A DNA stretch of 64,000 bases from assembly GCA_937989875.1 (NCBI GenBank), contig CALKBO010000060.1, forward strand, positions 16,423 through 80,422, read 5' to 3'. The notes beneath the pieces were generated by a model. The model was given only the letters and a program-made list of their open reading frames with translations. It searched no databases and had not been told where the DNA came from. Of the stretch, positions 56,843-64,000 are shown piece by piece (within the stretch, counting starts at the first letter, position 1; each line of letters starts with the position of its first letter). Position numbers and translations under genes: made by a program. This DNA comes from an uncultured Collinsella sp. (lineage in GTDB: Bacteria; Actinomycetota; Coriobacteriia; Coriobacteriales; Coriobacteriaceae).

Positions 56843-57484
56843 CTAGCCGCGGACCTTTTTGACGACGTCCATGGCCTCGCGGGCAATCTGCTCGACCTTG
56901 GAGAAGTCGCCGTCGGCAAACAGGGCCGGCTTGACCATCCAGGTGCCACCGCAGGCGATGATGGCGGAGGAGCTCAGGTACTCCTCGACGTTGGCGGTGC
57001 TCACGCCGCCGGTAGGCATAAAGCGGTGACCGACAAACGGAGCAGCGAGGGCCTTGATGGTGTTGAGGCCGCCATACTGAGCCGCAGGGAAGAATTTGGT
57101 GACCTTGAGGCCCAGGTTCTCGGCGGTGGTGACCTCGGAGGGGGTCACGGTGCCGGGAAGGACAGGCAGGTCGATGTCGATGCAGTGCTTCACGACGTCC
57201 TCGTTGTAACCCGGGGAGACGATGAACTTGGCACCGGCTGTGCGGGCCTGCTCAACCTGCTCGACGGTCAGGACAGTGCCGGCGCCAACGCACATCTCGG
57301 GCTCGGCCTCGGCCATAGCGGCGATGCACTCGGCGGCGCAGGCGGTGCGGAAGGTGACCTCGGCGGACTTCATGCCAGCTGCCATAAGGGCGTGGGCGAG
57401 CGGAGCGGCGTCCTCGACCTTGTCGAGCACAACGACCGGCACGATGCCCAGGGACTCAAGCGTGGTGTAGAACTGATCGAACAT
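56843..57484 (-). CDS. eda: 2-dehydro-3-deoxy-phosphogluconate aldolase (KDPG aldolase)
   Basis: Class I aldolase that cleaves KDPG into pyruvate and glyceraldehyde-3-phosphate, the last step of the galacturonate route that UxaCBA starts. 213 residues. The catalytic Glu is in SAEVTFRTACAAE, and the Schiff-base Lys is in LKVTKFFPAAQYGG. The phosphate site is in FMPTGGVSTANVEEYL. ATG 57484 has AAAGGAAC upstream; a longer frame would add 15 unrelated residues. It follows kdgK by 253 bp in the same direction; the gap contains three hairpins, so the two genes may be one transcript with processing or differential expression. Confidence 0.93.
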   Translation of the reverse strand: MFDQFYTTLESLGIVPVVVLDKVEDAAPLAHALMAAGMKSAEVTFRTACAAECIAAMAEAEPEMCVGAGTVLTVEQVEQARTAGAKFIVSPGYNEDVVKHCIDIDLPVLPGTVTPSEVTTAENLGLKVTKFFPAAQYGGLNTIKALAAPFVGHRFMPTGGVSTANVEEYLSSSAIIACGGTWMVKPALFADGDFSKVEQIAREAMDVVKKVRG

Positions 57485-57534
57485 GATGTTCCTTTCGATG
57501 TGTGGCGCGCATGGGCGCATGATTGCCAAATGTG

Positions 57535-57722
57535 CTGGTCAGGAGCCGATTTTGGATTGGTTATCGGAGGCACTGCTTGGGGTTCAAGCAATTCCAAAAC
57601 CGGCTGCTCGACCAGTCGTGTAGGGAATGCCAGGCAAAACCGGAATGGGACTGGTGGTTTTGCCCGGCCGGAGGAATCGGGGAGCGGGCCGCAGAGGTAT
57701 GGGATTGGAAAGCTGCGGCCCG
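57535..57722. other. Three consecutive stem-loops between kdgK and eda
   Basis: SL1 arms 57535-57556 and 57593-57615 (CTGGTC...TTTTGGA with its complement); SL2 GGCAAAACC (57633-57641) with GGTTTTGCC (57656-57664); SL3 CGGGCCGCAG (57685-57694) with CTGCGGCCCG (57713-57722). SL2 and SL3 loops share TGGGAYTGG. No T run follows on the minus strand, so they look like mRNA-processing or stability elements. Confidence 0.55.
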
Positions 57723-57737
57723 CGGAATGGAGACGGA

Positions 57738-58772
57738 CTAGCGCGCGACGCGGGTGCCACCGTCGGCGGCGTTGGCCACAACGGCGATCTCGTCGGCGGT
57801 CACCAAGTTGGAATCGCCCTTGATGGTGAGCTTGAGGATCGAGGCCGCAATCGCGTAGTTGACGGCGTCCTGCGGGTCAAAGTCGTTGATGAGGGCATGG
57901 ACGAGGCCGGCGTTGAAAGCGTCGCCGGCGGCAACGCCCTCGAGCACGTGCACATCGTGGGCAGGGGAGAACCAGTGCGCGTCGCTCTCGGCGTCATAGA
58001 GCATGCCCATCCAGATGGAGCGTTCGACGCAGGAGATGTTGCGGACGACCGAAGCGACCTTCTTACAGCCGTACTCGGCGCAAATCTGACGGGCCATCTC
58101 GACGTAGGTGTCACGCTCCTCGATGCCGTGGGCAAGGGAGCCGGAGACGCAGGTCATGCCAAGGCCGGCGGGCGCATCCTCGTCGTTGGCGATGCAGATG
58201 TCGACGAGCGGCAGGAGTTCCTTCATGGTGGCCTGCGATTTCTCGGGCGACCACATCTTGCCGCGATAGTTCACGTCGCACACGGTGGTGATGCCCTTGG
58301 CGCGGCAGACGGCGAGAGCCTCCTTGCAGGCGGCGGCCATCTCGTCGGAGACGGCGGGGGTCACGCCGGAGAAGTAGAAGACATCGATGCCCTTGAGGAT
58401 CTCGTCCCAGTCAAAAACATCGCGCTTGGCCATGTTGATGGCAGAGAACTTGCGGTCGTAGACGCAGCCGTTGCCGCGCTGCGAGGCACCGACCTCAAAC
58501 ACATAGGAGCCAAGACGGTCGCCCTGACGCACGACGCGCGTGGTGTCGACGCCGTAGGCCTTCAGCGAACGCAGGGCGCACTCGCCCAGACGGTTGGCCG
58601 GGACAACGGAGACGTAAGCGGCCTTGTCGCCCTGGTAGGCCAGGGAAAGCGCGGTGTTTGCCTCGGCGCCGCCGTAGCGGACATCAAACTCGGTCGCCTG
58701 CTCAATGCGCAGGTGGTCTTTGGGCGATAGCCTCATCATGATCTCGCCGAAGGTAAGAACCGTTTTACCCAT
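57738..58772 (-). CDS. kdgK: 2-dehydro-3-deoxygluconokinase (KDG kinase)
   Basis: PfkB-family sugar kinase (344 residues) that phosphorylates KDG, the product of UxaA, to KDPG. The N-terminus KTVLTFGEIMMRLSP and RYGGAEANTALSLAYQG (glycine-rich substrate site) are typical of KdgK. The catalytic Asp is in the anion-hole motif GVAAGDAFNAGLVHAL. ATG 58772 has AAGGAG upstream. A 24-bp leader hairpin (58817-58872) and two LacI-type operators (58877-58904) precede it; a divergent LacI gene lies next. Together with eda it completes pectin-sugar breakdown. Confidence 0.92.
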   Translation of the reverse strand: MGKTVLTFGEIMMRLSPKDHLRIEQATEFDVRYGGAEANTALSLAYQGDKAAYVSVVPANRLGECALRSLKAYGVDTTRVVRQGDRLGSYVFEVGASQRGNGCVYDRKFSAINMAKRDVFDWDEILKGIDVFYFSGVTPAVSDEMAAACKEALAVCRAKGITTVCDVNYRGKMWSPEKSQATMKELLPLVDICIANDEDAPAGLGMTCVSGSLAHGIEERDTYVEMARQICAEYGCKKVASVVRNISCVERSIWMGMLYDAESDAHWFSPAHDVHVLEGVAAGDAFNAGLVHALINDFDPQDAVNYAIAASILKLTIKGDSNLVTADEIAVVANAADGGTRVAR

Positions 58773-58816
58773 GGTCGCGTAGCTCCTTCTTGCTCGTGCG
58801 TACACCTTTGATATGG

Positions 58817-58923
58817 CGTTGGCACGCAGGTGCCAAGACGGTAGGGTGCGTCTTTGCACCTGCGTGCCAACGCTCACCGAAATCGGTTTACGAAATCGGT
58901 TTCGTTTCGAGTTGTAGTATACT
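58817..58923 (-). promoter_or_regulatory. kdgK leader hairpin, LacI-type operators and divergent promoter
   Basis: Arms 58817-58840 and 58849-58872 form a 24-bp stem with one mismatch in the kdgK leader. GAAATCGGTTT occurs at 58879-58889 and 58892-58902, 13 bp apart; each has the central CG of LacI operators (CGAAATCGGTTTCG is near-palindromic). AGTATACT at 58916-58923 gives a -10 in either direction. Control by the divergent LacI gene is likely (inference). Confidence 0.65.
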
Positions 58924-59007
58924 CACCTACAGCGTTTTGCAAGCGAGATTTTTAAAAAAATGCCTAAAATGGTTCAGACCGCCGACAATTGGGAAACGGG
59001 GTGCGCT

Positions 59008-60030
59008 ATGGCGCAGATGAGAATCAAGGACATTGCCGCCGAGGCGGGCGTGAGCCCGGCCACGGTCTCGCGCTATCTCAACAACCGCCCCGGGCAGATG
59101 ACCGAGGAAACCCGTGCTCGCATCGCGGCGGTTGTCGAGCGCACCGGCTATCGCCCGCATGCCGCTGCGCGCAATCTGCGCAGCTCGCGCACCAACCTCA
59201 TCGGCGTGATCCTGGCCGACATCGCCAACCCGTTCTCGAGCGCCATGTTCGAAGGGCTTTCCGTCAGCGCCGCCGCGCGCGGCTGCTCGCTCATGACGGC
59301 CATTAGCGGCAACGACCCCGCTAAGGAAGCAGAGTCGCTCACCAGGCTTATCGATGCCGGCGTGGACGGCTTGGTTGTCAACACCTGCGGAGGTAATGAC
59401 GAGGCGATTGCCGCGGCAGTGGGACGTCTGCCCGTTGTGCTGCTCGACCGCGATGTTGCCGACGGCGGTGTCGATCTGGTGACATCTAACAACCGTGAGC
59501 TAGTCGCCGGCTTGGTAGACGCCTTGGCCGCTGCGGGCAGCGAGCGCCTGTGCCTGCTCACCGAGGCAAGCGACGATAGCCCCGTGCGTCGAGAGCGCGC
59601 CGAGGCCTTTGCCGACGAACTTTCGCGACGCGGCCTTGCGGGTGAGGTCGTCACTCTGGCCGACGGTGGCGCCTCGGGCGTCGGCCGCTTGGACGAGACC
59701 ATCCGCGGCTATGCAGGCAAAAAGCTCGGCCTCATTGCTGTCAACGGCCTGGTTTTCCTGCGTCTGACCGAGGCGCTGGCGCAGCTTGGTCCCTCGCTGC
59801 CGGCGGGGCTCAAAATCGCGACGTTTGATGACTACCCCTGGAACCATGTGCTCTTTGGCGGCGTGACCACGGCCGCGCAAGACACCCTTACCATCGCCGA
59901 GCGCGTGGTCGAGCGCCTCTCCGAGCGCATTGACGTTGTTACCACTACGGTGGGCGAGGCCGCAAAGCTGGCGCCCAAACGCATCGAGATTCCCGGCCAC
60001 ATCGAACATCGCGCATCAACCTCGCGCTAA
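59008..60030 (+). CDS. LacI-family regulator divergent from kdgK
   Basis: 340 residues. The helix-turn-helix is MRIKDIAAEAGVSPATVSRYL, then the hinge RPHAAARNLRSSRTNLIGVIL and a sugar-binding domain beginning with DIANPFSSAMFEGLSV. The shared 235-bp gap holds two GAAATCGGTTT repeats, so it probably represses kdgK (and perhaps eda); a KdgR-like role with KDG as ligand is inference. The start at ATG 59008 places the helix-turn-helix at the usual position; ATG 58960 would add 16 residues. The operators differ from those of uxaC (GTGAACGTTCAC) and lacZ (ACAACCGGTTGCAC), so three LacI circuits coexist here. Confidence 0.87.
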   Translation: MAQMRIKDIAAEAGVSPATVSRYLNNRPGQMTEETRARIAAVVERTGYRPHAAARNLRSSRTNLIGVILADIANPFSSAMFEGLSVSAAARGCSLMTAISGNDPAKEAESLTRLIDAGVDGLVVNTCGGNDEAIAAAVGRLPVVLLDRDVADGGVDLVTSNNRELVAGLVDALAAAGSERLCLLTEASDDSPVRRERAEAFADELSRRGLAGEVVTLADGGASGVGRLDETIRGYAGKKLGLIAVNGLVFLRLTEALAQLGPSLPAGLKIATFDDYPWNHVLFGGVTTAAQDTLTIAERVVERLSERIDVVTTTVGEAAKLAPKRIEIPGHIEHRASTSR

Positions 60031-60083
60031 CCATTCGTTCGCAACTGCCTGTTCACACACGTTTTTTGAGCGCTTGATACGCT

Positions 60084-60117
60084 TTAACCCTGCGGAAACA
60101 TTTTTCTGCGATAGTAT
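60084..60117 (+). promoter_or_regulatory. Candidate GlnR box and promoter of glnA
   Basis: TTAAC (60084-60088), six bases, GAAAC (60095-60099) matches the actinobacterial GlnR consensus GTnAC-n6-GnAAC except for the first base. A -10 TAGTAT lies at 60112-60117, so the box covers the -35 position, as in activated promoters. The GlnR-like gene is 1.4 kb downstream. Confidence 0.5.
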
Positions 60118-60164
60118 CTGCGATATAGACCAGTCGAAACCCGCCCGAAAGAAAGGGGAGCGAC

Positions 60165-61502
60165 ATGAACCAGCAGAACATCGATTACGTACTCCGCTCC
60201 GTAGAGCAGCGTGACATCCGCTTTGTACGTCTGTGGTTTGTCGACATTCTCGGCCGCCTCAAGAACTTTGCCATTAGCCCCGAGGACCTCGAGGTCGCTT
60301 TTGAGGAGGGTATTGGCTTTGACGGCTCCGCCATCGAGGGCTTTGCCACGCCCGAGGAAGCCGACATGTTGGCGTTCCCCGATGCTTCGACCTTCCAGAT
60401 TTTGCCGTGGCGCCCGAGCCACAACGGCGTCGCCCGCGTGTTCTGCGATGTGTGCACCCCCGACCGCAAGCCCTTCGCCGGCGATCCGCGCGATGCGTTG
60501 CGCCGCATGTTCTATAAGGCCGAGAAGGCTGGCTACCTGCTCAACGTGGGTGCCGAGCTGGAGTATTACTACTTCCCCGACGAGCACACCCCCGAGCCGC
60601 TCGACAACGTGGGCTACTTCGATCTTTCGGTGAGCGATGCCGCTCGCGACCTGCGCCGCAACACGGTCCTCACGCTCGAGAAGATGTCCGTGCCCGTGGA
60701 GTACACCTTCCACGCCGCCGGCCGCTCGCAGCACGGCATGAGCCTGCGCCACGCCGAGGCCCTGAGCATGTCCGACGCCATCACCACGGCCAAACTCATC
60801 ATTAAGCAGCAGGCTTACGAGAGCGGGTGCCACGCCTCCTTTATGCCCAAGCCGTTGGCGGGCGAGGACGGCAGCGCTATGTTCCTGTGCCAGTCGCTAT
60901 TCGACCACGACGGCAACAACGTCTTTTGGGGCGAGGACGACGAGAAGTACCACCTCTCCGATATCGCCAAGCACTACATGGCCGGCATCTTGGCGCACGC
61001 GCGCGAGATCAGCGCCATCACTAACCCCACGGTCAACTCGTACAAGCGCATCACCACGGGCGGCGACTCCGTGCCGCAGTACGCCACGTGGGGCCTGCGC
61101 AACCGCGCGAGTATGGTCCGCATTCCGGTCTACAAGCCCGGCAAGCAGCTGTCCACGCGCATCGAGCTTCGCAGCCCCGACCCCATGGCCAACCCGTACC
61201 TGGTCAACGCCGTCACGCTGGCGGCTGGTCTGGACGGCATCGAGCGCAAGCTGGAGCTCCCGCCCGAGGCAACGGCTGAGACGCTCAAGCTTACCGACCG
61301 TCAGATGGTCGAGGCCGGCTACACGCCGCTGCCTCGCTCGCTCAAAGAGGCGCTTGACGTGTTTGAGGACTCGCAGTTTATGAAGGATGCCCTCGGCGAG
61401 CACATCCACAGCTTCTTCCTCAAAAAGAAGCGCGACGAGTGGCATAAGTTTGAGTCTACGATCACCGAGTGGGAGATTAAGCATTACCTGGCGAACTCCT
61501 AA
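60165..61502 (+). CDS. glnA: Glutamine synthetase type I (alpha subtype)
   Basis: Makes glutamine from glutamate and ammonia with ATP; dodecameric cytosolic enzyme. 445 residues, the size of GSI-alpha. Visible blocks: WFVDILGRLKNFAISPEDLE, IGFDGSAIEGFATPEEADM, AELEYYYFPDE, the ammonia/glutamate region AAGRSQHGMSLRHAEAL, and RIELRSPDPMANPYLVNAV. The late segment lacks the adenylylation motif (NLYDLP) of GSI-beta, so control is probably transcriptional or by feedback. AAAGGGGAG precedes ATG 60165. A GlnR-like box lies upstream and a GlnR-like gene follows by 50 bp. Confidence 0.94.
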   Translation: MNQQNIDYVLRSVEQRDIRFVRLWFVDILGRLKNFAISPEDLEVAFEEGIGFDGSAIEGFATPEEADMLAFPDASTFQILPWRPSHNGVARVFCDVCTPDRKPFAGDPRDALRRMFYKAEKAGYLLNVGAELEYYYFPDEHTPEPLDNVGYFDLSVSDAARDLRRNTVLTLEKMSVPVEYTFHAAGRSQHGMSLRHAEALSMSDAITTAKLIIKQQAYESGCHASFMPKPLAGEDGSAMFLCQSLFDHDGNNVFWGEDDEKYHLSDIAKHYMAGILAHAREISAITNPTVNSYKRITTGGDSVPQYATWGLRNRASMVRIPVYKPGKQLSTRIELRSPDPMANPYLVNAVTLAAGLDGIERKLELPPEATAETLKLTDRQMVEAGYTPLPRSLKEALDVFEDSQFMKDALGEHIHSFFLKKKRDEWHKFESTITEWEIKHYLANS

Positions 61503-61552
61503 TCGCGCTGGCTTATTCCAGTGCGATTGAGCTCATTTCTTTGGAGGTCGAT

Positions 61553-62215
61553 ATGTCCGAAAAGAGTGCCCTGTTCATGGCGCGCACGACGCGCTTCCAC
61601 GAGTTTGCCCGCAGCTTGACGACTACCCTGGGTGTCGAGGTGAGCCTGGCTACCCCCGATTCGCCGACTGCGGCGCACGACTTTGACCTGCTGATCCTCG
61701 ATTCCGATGGCATCCGCAGCGACCGCATCGATCAGATTGCCAAGTGGCTTGACGATCGCGGCGGCGTCCCCATGTTGGTGATCGTCGACGACGAGGCGCT
61801 CGGCACCCTGCGCCTGCCCAATCATGCGCATGCCGACTTTGTATGCCCCACGGCGACGCCCAACGAGCTTAAGGCTCGTGCACAGCGCCTGATGGGCGAG
61901 GAGGAGACCGTCACCGCCGACGATGTGCTCAACATCGATAACCTCGAGATCAACCTGGCTACCTACCAGGTGACGCTCGATAACGAGCCCATCGACCTGA
62001 CGCTGATGGAGTACTCGCTGCTGAGCTTTTTGGCGACGCACCCCAACCGTGCCTACAGCCGCGAAGTGCTGCTGCACCGCGTGTGGGGCTTTGAGTACTG
62101 CGGCGGCACGCGCACCGTCGACGTGCACATCCGACGCATCCGCTCCAAGGTGGGCCCGCAGATCGCGGCACACATCACCACCGTCCGCGGCGTGGGCTAT
62201 CTGTTTAAGGACTAG
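61553..62215 (+). CDS. GlnR-like orphan response regulator (OmpR-type winged helix)
   Basis: 220 residues: a degenerate receiver domain (about 1-120; LLILDSDGIRSDRIDQIA) without the clear acidic pocket and phosphorylation context, followed by a typical OmpR/PhoB C-terminal domain (NRAYSREVLLHRVWGFEYCG, GTRTVDVHIRRIRSKVG, ITTVRGVGYLF). GlnR of actinobacteria has this plan and regulates nitrogen genes. Its place 50 bp after glnA, with GGAGG before ATG 61553, supports that role. No histidine kinase gene is adjacent. Confidence 0.83.
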   Translation: MSEKSALFMARTTRFHEFARSLTTTLGVEVSLATPDSPTAAHDFDLLILDSDGIRSDRIDQIAKWLDDRGGVPMLVIVDDEALGTLRLPNHAHADFVCPTATPNELKARAQRLMGEEETVTADDVLNIDNLEINLATYQVTLDNEPIDLTLMEYSLLSFLATHPNRAYSREVLLHRVWGFEYCGGTRTVDVHIRRIRSKVGPQIAAHITTVRGVGYLFKD

Positions 62216-62219
62216 ATTT

Positions 62220-62252
62220 CCACCACAAAGGGGACAGGCACTTTTGTGGTGG
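62220..62252. repeat. Hairpin with GGGGACAGG loop after the GlnR-like gene
   Basis: CCACCACAAA and TTTGTGGTGG flank GGGGACAGGCACT (62220-62252), followed by TTTTG. It can serve as a terminator and shares its core with the element at 34761-34787. Confidence 0.6.
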
Positions 62253-62370
62253 TTTTGACGCAGGTACGGATTCCTTTCGGGTCTGCGGCAGAACTTAAGC
62301 CTTCCTAAAAGATTGCGTTCTCATACACGTACGCCCGCATATTGGGGTACAACTCAACGTGAACAATGAT

Positions 62371-62399
62371 GGCCCGCCACATGTTTGGCGGGCCTTTGG
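62371..62399 (+). terminator. Terminator-like hairpin in the htrA leader
   Basis: Perfect 8-bp stem GGCCCGCC with GGCGGGCC (about 62371-62394) followed by TTTGGTTATTT, only 30 bp before the htrA ATG. A candidate promoter (TTGCGT near 62313, CATATT near 62338) lies before it, so the hairpin would be transcribed in the htrA leader. Confidence 0.6.
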
Positions 62400-62423
62400 T
62401 TATTTGACGAAAGGATCGCAGCC

Positions 62424-63884
62424 ATGAGCGAGTACGATTCCCAGCGTCCCCAGGATGCGGGCAACGCCGGCGAGACCCAGCAGCAGCCGCGCGTGCAGGT
62501 GGAGTCGACGCCTGCCGGCAGCAACATTCCCTACGTGCAGGCCTACGACACGCAGACCGGCAAGCCGCTGGGCGGTGCGCAGGTCGTGAACAAGCACACG
62601 GTGGTCAAGACCAAGACCAAAAAGCTGCCGATCTTTATTACGGCACTCGCCGGCTGTGCCTGCGGCGCCCTGCTGGTCATTGCGCTCATTATGAGCGGCG
62701 CGCTCAATATCGGTGGCGGCAAGAATGCCGTGACGGCGGGTGCTTCGGGCTCATCGACGCAAAAGATTACGATTGATTCCGAGGACACCACGTTGGCCGA
62801 GGCCGTTTCTGCCAAGGCCCTGCCCTCCGTCGTTTCCATCACCGCCACTTCGAGCGGCAGCCAGAATGGCTCGCTTTCGCAGTCTGCCGACGAGTCGGAC
62901 AGCTCGGGCAGCGTCGGCTCGGGCGTGGTGCTCGATACCGAGGGCCACATCCTCACCAACAACCACGTGGTCGACGGCTACGACCAGTACGTGGTGACCA
63001 TGGACGACGGCACCACCTACGAGGCCGAGTTCGTGGGCAACGACGCCTCGAGCGACCTGGCCGTCATCAAGCTCAAGGATGCCGACGCCTCCAAGCTCAC
63101 GCCGATCGAGATCGGTGATTCCTCCAAGCTCAACGTGGGCGAGTGGGTCATGGCCATCGGCTCGCCGTTCGGCAACGAGCAGTCTGTCTCCACGGGCATT
63201 GTGTCGGCACTGTATCGCTCCACGGCCATGAGCTCTACCAACGGTAACACTATCTATGCCAACATGATCCAGACCGATGCCGCCATCAACCCGGGCAACT
63301 CGGGTGGCGCGCTCGTTAACGACAATGGTGAGCTGGTGGGCATCAACTCGCTCATCGAGAGCTATTCGGGCTCCAGCTCGGGCGTGGGCTTTGCTATTCC
63401 CGTTAACTACGCCAAGAACATTGCCGACCAGATCATCGGCGGCAAGACGCCGGTTCATCCGTATCTGGGCGCCACACTTTCGAGCGTCAATGCGCTTAAC
63501 GCCCGCACCAACAAGCTGAGCACCGATAGCGGCGCGTATGTGGCGAGCGTCGTTGAGGATGGTCCTGCTGCTAAGGCCGGAATTCAGGAGGGCGACGTCA
63601 TCACCAAGCTGGGCGACGACGAGATCACGAGCGCCGATGGCCTGATCATCGCACTGCGCAGCCACGAGGTGGGCGAGAAGGTCGAGATCACGCTTATGCG
63701 CGGCAAGGACGAGAAGAAGGTCACGGTCGAGCTGGGCTCCGATGAGGAGTTGCAGAACCAGCAGCAGGACGACAGCTCGACCGACACCGGCAACGGCGGT
63801 ATTACCGACGAGCAGCTGCGCCAGTACCTGGAGGAGCTGCTGGGCCAGCAGGGTCAGGGCCAGGGCTACGGCCAGGGCTACTAG
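62424..63884 (+). CDS. HtrA/DegP-type membrane-anchored serine protease with PDZ domain
   Basis: 486 residues. A hydrophilic N-terminus (about 70) is followed by one membrane helix (LPIFITALAGCACGALLVIALIM), placing the protease outside the cytoplasm. Chymotrypsin fold with catalytic His181 (TNNHVVDG), Asp211 (SSDLAVIKL) and Ser293 (NPGNSGGALVND). One PDZ domain covers about 370-450 (VASVVEDGPAAKAGIQEGDVI). The C-terminal tail is rich in Gln and Gly (QGQGQGYGQGY). It degrades or refolds damaged envelope proteins. ATG 62424 has GAAAGGATC upstream; an earlier ATG (62385) lies within the leader hairpin. Confidence 0.93.
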   Translation: MSEYDSQRPQDAGNAGETQQQPRVQVESTPAGSNIPYVQAYDTQTGKPLGGAQVVNKHTVVKTKTKKLPIFITALAGCACGALLVIALIMSGALNIGGGKNAVTAGASGSSTQKITIDSEDTTLAEAVSAKALPSVVSITATSSGSQNGSLSQSADESDSSGSVGSGVVLDTEGHILTNNHVVDGYDQYVVTMDDGTTYEAEFVGNDASSDLAVIKLKDADASKLTPIEIGDSSKLNVGEWVMAIGSPFGNEQSVSTGIVSALYRSTAMSSTNGNTIYANMIQTDAAINPGNSGGALVNDNGELVGINSLIESYSGSSSGVGFAIPVNYAKNIADQIIGGKTPVHPYLGATLSSVNALNARTNKLSTDSGAYVASVVEDGPAAKAGIQEGDVITKLGDDEITSADGLIIALRSHEVGEKVEITLMRGKDEKKVTVELGSDEELQNQQQDDSSTDTGNGGITDEQLRQYLEELLGQQGQGQGYGQGY

Positions 63885-63910
63885 CGAGCCGTTTCGCATA
63901 TGCCGAAGCC

Positions 63911-63952
63911 AGAGGGGCTGTCCCGCCAAGTGTGGGACAGCCCCTCTTTTAA
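63911..63952 (+). terminator. htrA terminator
   Basis: Perfect 14-bp stem AGAGGGGCTGTCCC (63911-63924) with GGGACAGCCCCTCT (63934-63947), followed by TTTAAT. Confidence 0.85.
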
Positions 63953-64000
63953 TATGAGTAGGACATTGTCAAGAGGCAAAATCGGGCCTGGCCCCAACGA
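63953..64000. other. Window end after htrA
   Basis: 48 bases beyond the terminator with no visible gene start. Confidence 0.4.

Overview
The window looks like chromosome of a human-gut Coriobacteriia member, most like Collinsella. The reasons are GC-rich codon use, a GlnR-type regulator directly after a class I-alpha glutamine synthetase, lactate-racemization genes, and many hexuronate, beta-galactoside and iron-uptake genes. This assignment is inference from gene content and codon style. No rRNA or complete tRNA gene was found.

Layout. 1-12.7 kb: 5'-truncated htpG, a translationally coupled pair of YhgE/Pip-type membrane proteins, a DMT exporter, an M20 amidohydrolase, an OFA-type MFS carrier and hisS. 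13-22 kb: ppc, then the lactate racemase region. In that region larA (nickel-pincer racemase) and a LarD-like channel run rightward and face the leftward genes serB, larB, larC and tetR. 22-31 kb: aspS, a LacI repressor divergent from an Ebg-type beta-galactosidase pair (three operators between them), an APC permease and an unusual HPr. 31.7-35 kb: the ferrous iron cluster feoA-feoA-feoB plus a Cys-rich small membrane protein. 35-42.7 kb: a LacI regulator followed by uxaC, a GPH symporter, uxaB and uxaA, which is D-galacturonate catabolism to 2-keto-3-deoxygluconate (KDG). 42.9-48.8 kb: two flavin/iron-sulfur oxidoreductases, a deletion scar joining the 3' ends of a GntR-type regulator and a GntP permease, and an IlvD/Edd-family dehydratase. 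About 49.2-54.1 kb is a foreign-looking, partly decayed segment. It holds a beheaded ArsC-like gene at its left edge, a drug-type MFS pump, a CBS protein, an alkyltransferase-like protein, the 3' half of an initiator tRNA (attachment-site relic), integrase arm-type direct repeats and a broken tyrosine integrase. 54.1-64 kb: an AAA ATPase gene bracketed by two repeat arrays, a FadR-type regulator, eda and kdgK, a LacI regulator divergent from kdgK, glnA with a GlnR-like regulator, and an HtrA protease.

How the genes work together. UxaC, UxaB and UxaA turn galacturonate into KDG. KdgK and Eda, 15 kb away, turn KDG into pyruvate and glyceraldehyde-3-phosphate, so the whole pectin-sugar route lies in the window under at least two LacI circuits with different operators. 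LarA with LarB and LarC would interconvert D- and L-lactate; the third maturation factor, LarE, is not in the window. GlnA sits behind a sequence matching the actinobacterial GlnR box.

Most unusual signals: (i) nested double-stem palindromes with two fixed 12-nt linkers (15824-15950 and 18760-18884, plus a decayed relative); (ii) seven perfectly phased 10-bp repeats upstream of the AAA ATPase and an array of four ACGAAAA palindromes at its 3' end; (iii) a 220-bp MITE-like element with 34-bp terminal inverted repeats; (iv) an HPr with Asp exactly at the Ser46 regulatory position; (v) a LarC lacking its C-terminal (CTP-binding) half; (vi) the fMet-tRNA attachment-site relic with arm-site repeats; (vii) the double-beheaded regulator/gntP scar.
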